Origin: an uncultured Sulfurovum sp.
GTDB taxonomy: Bacteria; Campylobacterota; Campylobacteria; Campylobacterales; Sulfurovaceae
Direction of reading: 5' to 3'
Assembly (NCBI GenBank): GCA_947311605.1
Contig: CAMZLC010000185.1
Location: 1 to 16,873 of the forward strand
DNA length: 16,873 nt
Shown here piece after piece: positions 1 to 6,754 of this stretch; the first letter of the stretch is position 1; every line of letters begins with the position of its first letter. The notes beneath the pieces were generated by a model. That model did not search any database and was not told the DNA's origin. It worked only from the letters and a program-made list of their open reading frames with translations. The position numbers and the translations under genes were made by a program.

Positions 1-461
1 GGCCATACGCGTTCCAGCACATCCTTGCCCAGCTGTGGCGTAGCCATCTCGCGACCCCTGAGAAATACCCTGAGTTTCACATGTTTTCCTTTTTCGAGGA
101 ATTCTCTGGCATGCTTGACTTTGTAGGCAATATCATTTTCAGCGATCTTGCAGGAGAATTTAACCTCTTTGACTTCGATCTTTTTCTGATTCTTCTTCGC
201 CTCTTTTTTCTTCTTTTCAAGCTGGTACTTGTGCTTACCATAGTCCATAATTTTGGCAACAGGCGGTTTCGCATCCGGAGACATCAGTACCAGATCCAGC
301 CCTCTCTCTTCGGCGATCTTCAGTGCTTCGTCACGAGAGATGATACCAAACTGTTCACCGTCATCTGCAAGAACCCGCAATTCTCTGTCTCTGATACGGT
401 CATTCATGACTGTATCGTCTGCCTTTTTTCTGCCTCTGTTGTTGTTATGGTGTCTACTCAA
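1..461 (-). CDS. infC: Translation initiation factor IF-3 (partial, 3' end beyond window)
   Basis: IF-3 binds the 30S subunit and controls start-codon and initiator-tRNA selection. The visible 153 codons contain the N-domain (RVLADDGEQFGIISRDEALK, then GLDLVLMSPDAKPPVAKIMDYG), the lysine-rich linker helix, and the start of the C-domain including VKLRVFLRGREMATP, all typical of the family. The gene runs off the left edge. The chosen start is TTG at 461-459, preceded by an AAGGT-type ribosome site about six bases upstream. It overlaps the thrS stop by four bases (TTGA), so translation is probably coupled to thrS. This start gives an 18-residue basic, asparagine-rich leader before the first ATG at 407, which would be the alternative start. 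Unusual start codons are a known feature of infC in other bacteria. Identity is certain; the exact start is not. Confidence 0.96.
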   Translation of the reverse strand, partial: MSRHHNNNRGRKKADDTVMNDRIRDRELRVLADDGEQFGIISRDEALKIAEERGLDLVLMSPDAKPPVAKIMDYGKHKYQLEKKKKEAKKNQKKIEVKEVKFSCKIAENDIAYKVKHAREFLEKGKHVKLRVFLRGREMATPQLGKDVLERVW

Positions 462-2272
462 ATCTTACCTTTTTGTATTTGTTGCTTCAATTGTAACATA
501 AAATCATCTTCATTTAAATTATACTGCTCTTTTTTGCGTCTGTCTCTGATCGCTACGCTTCGATGGGTGACCTCTTCATCTCCCAAAATCACCACATAAG
601 GCACCCGCTGCTTCTCTGCTGTACGGATGCGTTTGTTAAGCGAATCGTTCTTGTCGTAGATCTCCGCGTCTATATCCTCTGCCAGCAGCTTGAGCCTGAG
701 TGCTTTGGCATAGGCCACATGATCGTCTGTGATCGGCACGAAGATTACCTGCACCGGTGCGAGGAACATTGGGAACTCTCCAGCATAATGCTCCGTTAGA
801 ATACCAACAAAACGCTCAAAGGAGCCTAGGATCGCACGGTGAATCATCACCGGCCGTTTCCGTGTATTGTCTTCATCCACATACTCTACCTCAAAGCGCT
901 CAGGCAGGTTGAAATCCACCTGTATCGTGCCGCACTGCCATTTACGACCGATCGCATCTGTGATCTTGATATCGATCTTGGGACCGTAGAAGGCACCGCC
1001 ACCCTCATCAAGTGTATAGGGAAGACTGTTGCCTTCAAGTGCATCTTTGAGCCCCTGTGTCGCCATCTCCCAGACAGCGTCTTCACCGATAGCCTTCTCC
1101 GGCTTGGTAGCGATCTCCATCGTGTATTCAAAACCAAAGAGCTTCATGACACTGTCAACGAACTCTACCACCTCCAGCACCTCAGCCGCGATCTGTTCCG
1201 GTGTGCAGAAGATATGGGCATCATCCTGCGTAAACTCCCGTACCCTGAGCAATCCATGCAGCACACCGGACTTCTCATGTCGATGTACGACACCATACTC
1301 ATAGTATTTGATCGGCAGATCCCGGTAGCTCTTCTGTGTCTGTTTGAAGATCTGAATATGCCCGATACAGTTCATCGGCTTGATCCCATACTCTTGCCCG
1401 TCGATCTCCGTCAGATACATATTGTCTCCATAGCAGGCATAGTGACCGGAAGTACGCCACATGTCTGCCTTGAGTATCTCCGGTCCTCTCACCGGTTCAT
1501 AGCCACGAATCAGATGGGCTTTGTGTAAAATCTGCTCCAGTTTATGACGCAGCTTGGCACCTTTTGGCATCCAGAATGGCAATCCAGCCCCCGACGCTTC
1601 ATTGAACATGAAAAGCTCCATCTCGGCACCGATCTTTCGATGGTCTCTCCTTTTTGCCTCTTCCATCATCGTCATATAGGCTTTGAGCGACTCCCTGTCG
1701 GCAAACGCTACCCCATAGATACGTGTCAACATCTCTGCATTTTCATCGCCACCCAGGTAGGCACCTGCAATTCTGGTCAGCTTAAAATTGTTCAAAAATC
1801 GCAATGCCGGTACATGAGGGCCGCGGCAAAGATCCTCAAATGCTCCCTGCTTATAGACTGTGACCGTTTCATCAGGAATACGGGAGAGTACTGCCTGCTT
1901 GAGATCATCTTGGGCAAATTTTTCTATTGCTTCCGCCTTGGAGATCTCATATTTCTCAATTTTGTACTTCTTTTTGATGAGTTCCTTCATCTTTTTTTCG
2001 ATCTTTTTCAGATCCTCTTCGGAGATCTTTTCATCGACACGAAAGTCATAATAAAACCCCTCATCCACCACCGGCCCCACAAAAAACTGTGGCTTCAGAT
2101 AGAGCTCTGTGATCGCCTGTGCCATCAGATGTGCAGTGGAATGGCGAATGATCTCCAATGCTTCCGCAGTGTTGTCATAGGCTATCTCTCTCTCACAGCA
2201 GCCTTCGACCGCACTCTGTGTATCAATAATATTGCCCTGGGCATCCAGGTAGCCAATAATGTTTTCGCTCAA
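458..2272 (-). CDS. thrS: Threonyl-tRNA synthetase
   Basis: Charges tRNA-Thr with threonine in the cytoplasm. Seen in order: an N2 editing domain with the HxxxH motif (RHSTAHLMAQ) and CRGPH, then the class II core with zinc-site cysteine in KPMNCIGH, motif 2 with HRHEKSGVLHG, the DDAHIF histidine, motif 3 with MIHRAILGSFERF, and a C-terminal anticodon-binding domain. The canonical N-terminal TGS domain is missing, as in Campylobacter ThrRS. I prefer the TTG start at 2272 (604 residues) because AAGGG lies seven bases upstream and the protein then begins like the Campylobacter enzyme. The in-frame ATG at 2296 would add eight residues but has no visible ribosome site. The stop overlaps the infC start, so the two genes form an operon. 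Confidence 0.97.
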   Translation of the reverse strand: MSENIIGYLDAQGNIIDTQSAVEGCCEREIAYDNTAEALEIIRHSTAHLMAQAITELYLKPQFFVGPVVDEGFYYDFRVDEKISEEDLKKIEKKMKELIKKKYKIEKYEISKAEAIEKFAQDDLKQAVLSRIPDETVTVYKQGAFEDLCRGPHVPALRFLNNFKLTRIAGAYLGGDENAEMLTRIYGVAFADRESLKAYMTMMEEAKRRDHRKIGAEMELFMFNEASGAGLPFWMPKGAKLRHKLEQILHKAHLIRGYEPVRGPEILKADMWRTSGHYACYGDNMYLTEIDGQEYGIKPMNCIGHIQIFKQTQKSYRDLPIKYYEYGVVHRHEKSGVLHGLLRVREFTQDDAHIFCTPEQIAAEVLEVVEFVDSVMKLFGFEYTMEIATKPEKAIGEDAVWEMATQGLKDALEGNSLPYTLDEGGGAFYGPKIDIKITDAIGRKWQCGTIQVDFNLPERFEVEYVDEDNTRKRPVMIHRAILGSFERFVGILTEHYAGEFPMFLAPVQVIFVPITDDHVAYAKALRLKLLAEDIDAEIYDKNDSLNKRIRTAEKQRVPYVVILGDEEVTHRSVAIRDRRKKEQYNLNEDDFMLQLKQQIQKGKI

Positions 2273-2277
2273 AATAA

Positions 2278-2284
2278 AACCCTT
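2278..2284 (-). promoter_or_regulatory. Ribosome binding site that supports the TTG start of thrS
   Basis: Read on the minus strand this is AAGGGTT, with the last G seven bases before TTG at 2272. The competing ATG at 2296 is preceded by CATATCTCTTCATTC, which has no purine-rich Shine-Dalgarno match. This favours initiation at TTG. Confidence 0.55.
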
Positions 2285-2296
2285 GAATATCCTCAT

Positions 2297-2481
2297 GAAT
2301 GAAGAGATATGTTAAAATAGCGGTTATTATATCCAAAAGAAACATAAGGAAATAGCCACAGATCATGTCCATGTCGCAAAATAGCTTTTTTCGAACCTAA
2401 AACCCATCCACGGCGATCAAAGGCTGCCATGCAGACAACGCACGAATTTTGCAGCCACTGCACCATAGATCTGACAGACTC
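2297..2481. other. Intergenic region between LysE-type gene and thrS with inverted repeats
   Basis: Contains the thrS promoter but no gene I can support. AAAGGCTGCC at 2419-2428 is an exact inverted copy of GGCAGCCTTT at 2485-2494 in the end of the LysE-type gene. A further GCAGCC at 2451-2456 can also pair with 2422-2427, so alternative hairpins are possible. There is no clear T-run, so I do not call an intrinsic terminator. Confidence 0.3.
2326..2331 (-). promoter_or_regulatory. Probable -10 element of the thrS-infC operon
   Basis: A perfect TATAAT on the minus strand, about 30 bases before the ATG and 54 before the preferred TTG start of thrS. No convincing -35 is visible, which is common for sigma-70 promoters in this phylum. 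Confidence 0.55.
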
Positions 2482-3117
2482 CTAGGCAGCCTTTCGGCTA
2501 TACAGTGCCAAAAATGAGCCCATGGCAATGAAGAGCAGACCGGTTATTTTGTTGAAAAGATTGAGGCTTTTGATATCGGCAAACCAGGCCTTGAACCGAG
2601 AGGCCATGTAGCCGTAAAAGATCAGAGAGGTGATCGAAATAGCCAAAAAGGTAGAGGTCATAATAAGGAACTGCCCTGTCACAGAATAGTCCGGGGACAT
2701 GAAGAGAGGAAATACGGCGGTAAAGAAGAGAATGGGCTTGGGATTGGTGACTGCTACGAGAAAAGCGGTTTTGGCTACCTTGCCATAGGGAACCATCTCC
2801 ACATGTTCCTCCTTTTGAATATGGAGCGTCAACTCCTTTTTTATAAAAAGCTTTAGACCCAGGTAGATCAGATAGAGCGCCCCCGTTATTTTGAGAATGA
2901 TAAAAAAGGCTGCAGATGTTTTGAGCAGTGCCCCTACACCCAGCATCGCTACCGAGGAGAGGATAAACAGCCCCAGTGCATTGGCAAGTGTCGAGACCAC
3001 TACCGCCTTGAGCGTATATCGCATGCCGTTACTGATCGCCAGCAAAATAGCTGCTCCCGGGCTCGTGATAGTCAAAAATGCTATAAGCACATAGGCCAGA
3101 TAACTCTCCAGATTCAT
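2482..3117 (-). CDS. LysE/RhtB-family amino-acid exporter
   Basis: A 211-residue, very hydrophobic protein with about six membrane segments, matching the length and plan of LysE/RhtB exporters, which move amino acids or related small metabolites out across the inner membrane. Family marks are the N-terminal ITSPGAAILLAISNGMRYT (the TPGP-like motif followed by the G-R segment) and the central TNPKPILFFTAVFPLF. A short charged loop (KKELTLHIQKEEHVEM) lies between the third and fourth segments. The ATG at 3117 has a good AGGAG ribosome site. It is transcribed away from the TauE/SafE-type gene, with which it shares a promoter region. The substrate cannot be inferred. Confidence 0.88.
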   Translation of the reverse strand: MNLESYLAYVLIAFLTITSPGAAILLAISNGMRYTLKAVVVSTLANALGLFILSSVAMLGVGALLKTSAAFFIILKITGALYLIYLGLKLFIKKELTLHIQKEEHVEMVPYGKVAKTAFLVAVTNPKPILFFTAVFPLFMSPDYSVTGQFLIMTSTFLAISITSLIFYGYMASRFKAWFADIKSLNLFNKITGLLFIAMGSFLALYSRKAA

Positions 3118-3144
3118 TCTTATCTCCTCTGTTTTGGATGGCAG

Positions 3145-3150
3145 ATTATG
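3145..3150 (-). promoter_or_regulatory. Probable extended -10 of the LysE-type gene
   Basis: CATAAT on the minus strand, preceded by TGT (extended -10 form TGn), 28 bases before the ATG at 3117. It differs from the consensus at one base. Confidence 0.45.
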
Positions 3151-3206
3151 ACATAAAAATACTTGCCCGTCTCTACTATTGTGGTAATAACCAACCCAAA
3201 TTATGC

Positions 3207-3212
3207 TATGAT
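3207..3212 (+). promoter_or_regulatory. Probable extended -10 of the TauE/SafE-type gene
   Basis: TGC followed by TATGAT. Transcription would start near 3219, which lies downstream of the first in-frame ATG at 3163 and so supports translation from ATG 3235. AAAGG at 3220-3224 fits as the ribosome site. Confidence 0.4.
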
Positions 3213-3234
3213 CTCTCTAAAAGGTGATCCCAAA

Positions 3235-3981
3235 ATGGAACAGCAGCTCCTTCTCGCCGCCATGATACTTTTTGTCTCCAGTATGACACAGGGGATGATC
3301 GGGTTTGCTTTTAACCTCTTGGCCATTCCTCTGTTGATCTGGACAGGGTTTTCACTGGCTGAGGCCGTGGTGCTGACGGTGATTCCTATCTTTGTGCAGC
3401 TACTGACCAATGCTTGGAAACTCCGGGATGCTATCGTCTGGGAGGATATCCGGCTACCTGCACTCATCCGCTATATGACTCTGCCACTGGGCATCTGGCT
3501 GCTCTATCTACTCAATAATCTTGACACTGCGGTGATCAAGCAGTTTGTCGGGGCCATGCTTCTGCTGATCCTTGCTACGCAGCTCTTTGTCTCTTTTAAA
3601 CCCAGGGCATCACTGCCTCTGATTCTAGACATTCTCACTTTTGGACTCAGCGGCATCATGCTGGGGATGCTGGGGATGGGCGGGCCTCCGGTGGTACTCT
3701 GGCTGATGGCACATGACTGGTCACCCAGGCGCACCAGAGCCTTTATCACCATGGTATTTCTCGCTGCCTCTCCTGTACAGATCGCCCTGCTGTACTGGAA
3801 ATTTGGGAGCACCCTCTCTGAAAGTTTTTTCTGGGGCATTGCCGCAACACCTGTCGTCATCGCCGGGGCACTTCTGGGTGTCAGGATAGGCAACAGTTTT
3901 GACAAATCCAAACTGAAAAAGGCGGTCATGTTCTTCCTCTTTCTCACGGCGCTGCTCTCCCTATTTTCTCCCTATTTTTAG
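3235..3981 (+). CDS. TauE/SafE-family membrane permease (sulfite/sulfonate-type exporter family)
   Basis: A 248-residue integral membrane protein with about eight hydrophobic segments in two halves. SMTQGMIGFAFNLLAIPLL at the start and IMLGMLGMGGPPVVLWLM in the middle are typical repeat motifs of the TauE/SafE (DUF81) family. Characterised members export sulfite, sulfoacetate or related anions; the substrate here is unknown. I use ATG 3235 rather than 3163 because AAAGGTG precedes it, the extra 24 residues are not hydrophobic, and a possible promoter lies between the two ATGs. It is followed after about 120 bases by a flavoprotein gene with its own strong promoter, so co-function with that locus is only a positional suggestion. 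Confidence 0.88.
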   Translation: MEQQLLLAAMILFVSSMTQGMIGFAFNLLAIPLLIWTGFSLAEAVVLTVIPIFVQLLTNAWKLRDAIVWEDIRLPALIRYMTLPLGIWLLYLLNNLDTAVIKQFVGAMLLLILATQLFVSFKPRASLPLILDILTFGLSGIMLGMLGMGGPPVVLWLMAHDWSPRRTRAFITMVFLAASPVQIALLYWKFGSTLSESFFWGIAATPVVIAGALLGVRIGNSFDKSKLKKAVMFFLFLTALLSLFSPYF

Positions 3982-4060
3982 CCTATCAGTCTGACCAATC
4001 TCTCTCTTCAAAAATCTTGATGAAAATCACCCTATTTTCCGTCATCCCTTTAGTGTTGGC

Positions 4061-4071
4061 TGTGCTATAAT
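4061..4071 (+). promoter_or_regulatory. Strong extended -10 promoter of the flavoprotein locus
   Basis: TGTGCTATAAT, a consensus TATAAT with an upstream TGTG extension, ending 30 bases before the ATG at 4102. It is the best sigma-70-like element in the left half of the window. It probably drives 4102-5580 and perhaps the NifS/NifU-like genes downstream. Confidence 0.65.
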
Positions 4072-4101
4072 GAGAGAAAAAATGCAGAAGGAAGATGTAA
4101 G

Positions 4102-5580
4102 ATGGAAAAATTAACCTTTGATGTCTGTGTGATAGGTTCAGGCTCGGCAGGATTTGCTGCTGCCATGCGCTCCTATGATTTTGACAACCATGTCTGTATT
4201 GTAGAGGGTGGGCATATCGGAGGGGCAGGCATCGTCAATGGAGCACTCAGTTCCAAAACCATGTGGGAGCTCTCCAAGGATTATGCTGTAGCCAAAAAAA
4301 CAGATCGTGGCTACCATGCTGCGGGGCTCACCTCCAACTACCATGATGTCATGCGCACGGTCAAGCAGGCGGCCGGAGAGAAACAGTACCAGATACTCTC
4401 CCAGATCGAAACACTGGCCAGAAAAGAGGGGGGCAGTAGAAGCCTGACCCTCATCAGAGGACGGGCCAAATTCACCACTGCACAAACTATTATCGTGAAG
4501 AAGCACGATGGCACGACAGTGGAGATCAGCGCAGATGATTTTATCATCGCTACAGGCTCTACCCCTAGAGAGCACCCTACGATCAAAACCGACGGAGAGA
4601 GGATCATCAACTCAGATCACATGGATGGTCTCAAAGCATTTCCCAAAAGGATCATGATCGTGGGTGCCGGTATCATAGGGTGTGAATTCGCCACGATATT
4701 TGCCAATTTCGATCAAACTGAAGTACACTTACTGGATTCGCAGAACAAGGTGATCCCCTTTGAGGACGATGATGTCAGCGGCTATGTCAATCGGCAGCTG
4801 GAGGAGATCGGTGTGATCATGCATCACCAGGCAAACCTCAGAGAGGTCAGAGACGAAGGGGATCATTTCAATGTGATCCTCGACCATCAGGACGGACATA
4901 CCGTCGTAGTGCCCGTGGATACCATACTCATCTCTATAGGCAGGGTACCGGCTACCAGAGGTCTTGGACTGGAAGAGATAGGAGCGACCATCACAGAGCG
5001 CGGGCTTCTCAAAGTCGATGATCAATGTCGTGTGACAGATCATATCTACGCAGCAGGTGACATCTCCGGCAACATGGCATTGGTCAATATTGCAGAGATG
5101 GAGGGCAGGTTTGCGGCCAAAGCGATCAATCATACCATTGTCCACCCTCTCAGCTATAAAAATATCTCTACGATTATGTTCTTCTCTCCTGAAGTTTCTT
5201 CTATCGGTCTGGGTGAAAAAGCGTGTCAAAAAGAGGGGATCTCCTACAAAGTGGTAACCTATAGCCATACGCTTGTCTCCAGAGCCATTGCAATGAGAGC
5301 CACCAGTGGATTTTTCAAGATCATCGTCTCCAATGAAGAGGATCCTATGATTTTGGGTATGCGTGCTGCAGGTCCTCAATCTGCTGCAGCCATTATCTTT
5401 ATCGCACCGATGATCAACAGTGGGCTAAGGCTGAGCGAGATCATGAAAACCGTGCACCCTCATCCCAGCATCAGTGAGGGCATACAGGAGTGCCTCAGGG
5501 CACTGAACAACAAGAATATCTTCAAATGGAAAGCCTTCCCTGACAAAATTAAATTCAAGACATGGCAGCCGGAAGCGTAA
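4102..5580 (+). CDS. Dihydrolipoamide dehydrogenase-like flavoprotein lacking the redox disulfide
   Basis: A 492-residue member of the class I pyridine nucleotide-disulfide oxidoreductase fold. Seen: FAD-binding GSGSAG (residues 12-17), ATGSTP (150-155), NAD(P)-binding GAGIIG (188-193), the second FAD motif AAGD (317-320), and a C-terminal dimerisation domain with HPHPSISE (452-459), equivalent to the family's catalytic HxHPTxSE. The segment that normally reads GGTCLNVGCIPSK is GGAGIVNGALSSK (40-52), so both active-site cysteines are replaced, by Gly43 and Ala48. The protein therefore should bind FAD and NAD(P)H but cannot do dithiol chemistry. It might be a diaphorase, a transhydrogenase-like enzyme, or reduce a non-thiol acceptor. 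ATG 4102 has AAGGAAG upstream. The NifS-like gene starts 64 bases downstream on the same strand. Family is sure; function is unknown. Confidence 0.9.
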   Translation: MEKLTFDVCVIGSGSAGFAAAMRSYDFDNHVCIVEGGHIGGAGIVNGALSSKTMWELSKDYAVAKKTDRGYHAAGLTSNYHDVMRTVKQAAGEKQYQILSQIETLARKEGGSRSLTLIRGRAKFTTAQTIIVKKHDGTTVEISADDFIIATGSTPREHPTIKTDGERIINSDHMDGLKAFPKRIMIVGAGIIGCEFATIFANFDQTEVHLLDSQNKVIPFEDDDVSGYVNRQLEEIGVIMHHQANLREVRDEGDHFNVILDHQDGHTVVVPVDTILISIGRVPATRGLGLEEIGATITERGLLKVDDQCRVTDHIYAAGDISGNMALVNIAEMEGRFAAKAINHTIVHPLSYKNISTIMFFSPEVSSIGLGEKACQKEGISYKVVTYSHTLVSRAIAMRATSGFFKIIVSNEEDPMILGMRAAGPQSAAAIIFIAPMINSGLRLSEIMKTVHPHPSISEGIQECLRALNNKNIFKWKAFPDKIKFKTWQPEA

Positions 5581-5644
5581 ATTAAGCTAGCATAAAGTAC
5601 TATCATCTCAATAAGACAATATGACTCCTAAATAGAGGTAGATG

Positions 5645-6745
5645 ATGAAAGTATATCTGGATAATAACCATGCTACCCTGCTTGACACGCAGGTCACAGA
5701 CGCAATGCAGCCACTCTATACAGCACACTATGCCGATCCCCAAGCCATGCATGCAGAGGGAGCAGAGAGCAGACGCTTACATGATCAAGCGTATGAAAAA
5801 ATACGCGCTTCTCTCCATGCCACTGAAGCCGACACACTGATCATCGGTGCAGACACAGATGCTCTGCATAGCCAACTATTGCTGGCGTTTTATATGCATA
5901 CCATCATGACCGGGCAGAAAAACCATCTCATTCTCTCTGCACATGAAAGCGATGCTGCATATCAGACAGCCGCCTATATCGCTTCACAGGGATGTCATGT
6001 GAGCATCCTGCCTCTCACTTCAGACGGTATCGTAGACATCGCACTTCTCCAGCAAACCATTACAGCCAAAACCGCACTGGTCTCTGTCACCATGGCAGAT
6101 GCCCAAAGTGGTGCGATCATTCCCATAGATGAGGTCAGTCAGATCTGTAAAGCCTATAATGTGCCACTGTATACAGACGCGAGCCATCTTGTCGGCAAGC
6201 TGCCCATAGATGTACAGCTGCTGGACATCGACTATCTCACGCTCTCTACCAGGACGATGCACGGTCCTGGCGGCACGGCACTGCTTTTTGTCAAAGCAGG
6301 ACAAACCCTGCCCAATCTCATGCAGCCAAATCATGATCATGCGGGTCTCGTCGGTCTGGGCAAAGCACTGGAGCTTGCTGTAGATGCCCAGGCATTTGAG
6401 ATGGAAGATGTCAGAGAGCTGAGAGACAAACTAGAAGAGGCTGTACGCGAGATACCCGAACATCTGATCATTACACCCTGGGCACTGAGAACAGCCAATA
6501 CCCTGCTGGTAGGATTCAAAGAAGTGCAAAGTGAAACACTGCTTTGGGAGCTGAGCAAAAGAGGTATCTATGGCTCTACTGAGCAGGGGCGACATATCGT
6601 CACAGAGATTGGTGCCGATCCGGCATACAGACACACACTGATTGGTTTTGCACTCAGCAGATATACCACAGAAGAAGAGATAGATTATACGATAGAGAAG
6701 CTTCGTGATGCAATAGATTTCATCCGTACACAGCGCACGCACTAA
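5645..6745 (+). CDS. NifS/IscS-like aminotransferase-fold protein, catalytic residues lost (probable pseudoenzyme)
   Basis: A 366-residue protein aligning by eye over its whole length with Campylobacterota NifS cysteine desulfurases: VYLDNNHAT at the start, TAKTALVSVTMADAQSGAIIP mid-protein, YTDASHLVGKLPIDV, and a C-terminal FALSRYTTEEEID. The catalytic parts have changed. The PLP-lysine segment, normally SAHKFHGPKG, is STRTMHGPGG, putting Thr204 at the lysine position. The PLP-stacking histidine of EHPAV is Ser102. The glutamine after TDAxQ is His181, while Asp178 is kept. The loop that holds the persulfide cysteine (SACAS) is replaced by GSTEQGRH. The frame is intact and full length, so this looks like a maintained non-catalytic paralog, not decay. 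ATG 5645 has better spacing to AGAGG than ATG 5642. The next gene follows after nine bases. Confidence 0.88.
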   Translation: MKVYLDNNHATLLDTQVTDAMQPLYTAHYADPQAMHAEGAESRRLHDQAYEKIRASLHATEADTLIIGADTDALHSQLLLAFYMHTIMTGQKNHLILSAHESDAAYQTAAYIASQGCHVSILPLTSDGIVDIALLQQTITAKTALVSVTMADAQSGAIIPIDEVSQICKAYNVPLYTDASHLVGKLPIDVQLLDIDYLTLSTRTMHGPGGTALLFVKAGQTLPNLMQPNHDHAGLVGLGKALELAVDAQAFEMEDVRELRDKLEEAVREIPEHLIITPWALRTANTLLVGFKEVQSETLLWELSKRGIYGSTEQGRHIVTEIGADPAYRHTLIGFALSRYTTEEEIDYTIEKLRDAIDFIRTQRTH

Positions 6746-6754
6746 AGGAAAAAA

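Noticed and set aside
81..599. Plus-strand open frame across infC and the end of thrS
   Set aside because: It is the complement of two conserved genes; its hydrophobic stretches arise from the lysine-rich linker of IF-3 read on the other strand.
2380..2410. GGTTCGAA on the minus strand resembling a tRNA T-loop
   Set aside because: The flanks do not form a T-stem and no acceptor or anticodon arms can be drawn around it.
3163..3234. Longer N-terminus for the TauE/SafE-type protein
   Set aside because: No ribosome site before 3163, the extra residues are not membrane-like, and a probable promoter lies inside this stretch.
4729..5379. Long minus-strand open frame inside the flavoprotein gene
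   Set aside because: It is antisense to a clearly conserved coding sequence, has a cysteine/histidine-rich random look, and has no ribosome site.
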